In this document: in pieces, positions 5,898 through 5,938 of the stretch | How positions within the stretch are numbered: position 1 is the stretch's first letter | How the letters are laid out: each line of letters opens with the position of its first letter | Source of the DNA: Phycisphaerae bacterium | Lineage (GTDB): Bacteria > Planctomycetota > Phycisphaerae > Sedimentisphaerales > Anaerohalosphaeraceae | Assembly (NCBI GenBank): GCA_007121565.1 | Contig: SKKI01000080.1 | Span: 1-5,938 of the forward strand | Length of the DNA stretch: 5,938 nucleotides | Direction: 5' to 3' | Program-made: the position numbers and the translations under genes | The notes under the pieces: model-generated | What the model was told of the DNA's origin: nothing | The model's database searches: none | Seen by the model: only the letters and a program-made list of their open reading frames with translations

Positions 5898-5938
5898 CAC
5901 TTTTAAAGGATTTGTCCAATTCCAACTGAGGCAAAACA
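5898..5938. other. Terminal intergenic sequence
   Basis: The last 41 bases contain an SD-like AAAGGA (5905-5910) but no start codon opening a frame that stays open within the window: TTG at 5912 meets a stop after five codons. No hairpin followed by a T tract is visible, so no terminator is called. Confidence 0.4.

Overview
The window is a compact stretch of bacterial chromosome. Moderately GC-rich coding sequence is broken by short AT-rich intergenic spacers, and Shine-Dalgarno (SD) sites are clear. It holds five protein genes, one tRNA gene and at least three plausible sigma-70-type promoters. No insertion sequence, CRISPR array or phage gene is visible. The set of an SppA protease, an HflK/HflC pair and a small outer-membrane export lipoprotein points to a diderm bacterium. 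The style of the single-SLBB export lipoprotein and of the short HflK and HflC proteins reminds me of Planctomycetota (Phycisphaerae-like) genomes. That placement is an inference from memory and is weak.

Layout: (1) 1-155 is a leader region with a good promoter (TTGAGA-N17-TATACT). (2) 156-1955 (+) is a full-length double-domain SppA signal peptide peptidase with both catalytic residues. (3) 1961-3945 (-) is the hflK-hflC pair, converging on sppA with only 5 bp between the two stop codons; hflK and hflC overlap by an ATGA. (4) 3996-4070 (-) is tRNA-Pro(UGG), placed 50 nt upstream of hflK in the same direction with no terminator between them, so one transcript may carry tRNA, hflK and hflC. 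(5) 4071-4263 is an AT-rich divergent spacer with a promoter candidate facing each way. (6) 4264-4989 (+) is a Wza-like polysaccharide export lipoprotein. (7) 5031-5897 (+) is an unrecognised protein with four predicted membrane helices and a long cytoplasmic-type coiled coil, probably co-transcribed with the exporter. The last 41 bases show no gene.

Functionally, sppA and hflKC together form a membrane-proteostasis neighbourhood: SppA clears leftover signal peptides, while HflKC scaffolds and modulates the FtsH protease. ftsH itself is not in the window. The rightmost pair looks like a separate envelope or exopolysaccharide unit whose second member has no known function. That second gene is the most novel item here. 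I see no convincing evidence of a complete, undescribed multi-gene system.
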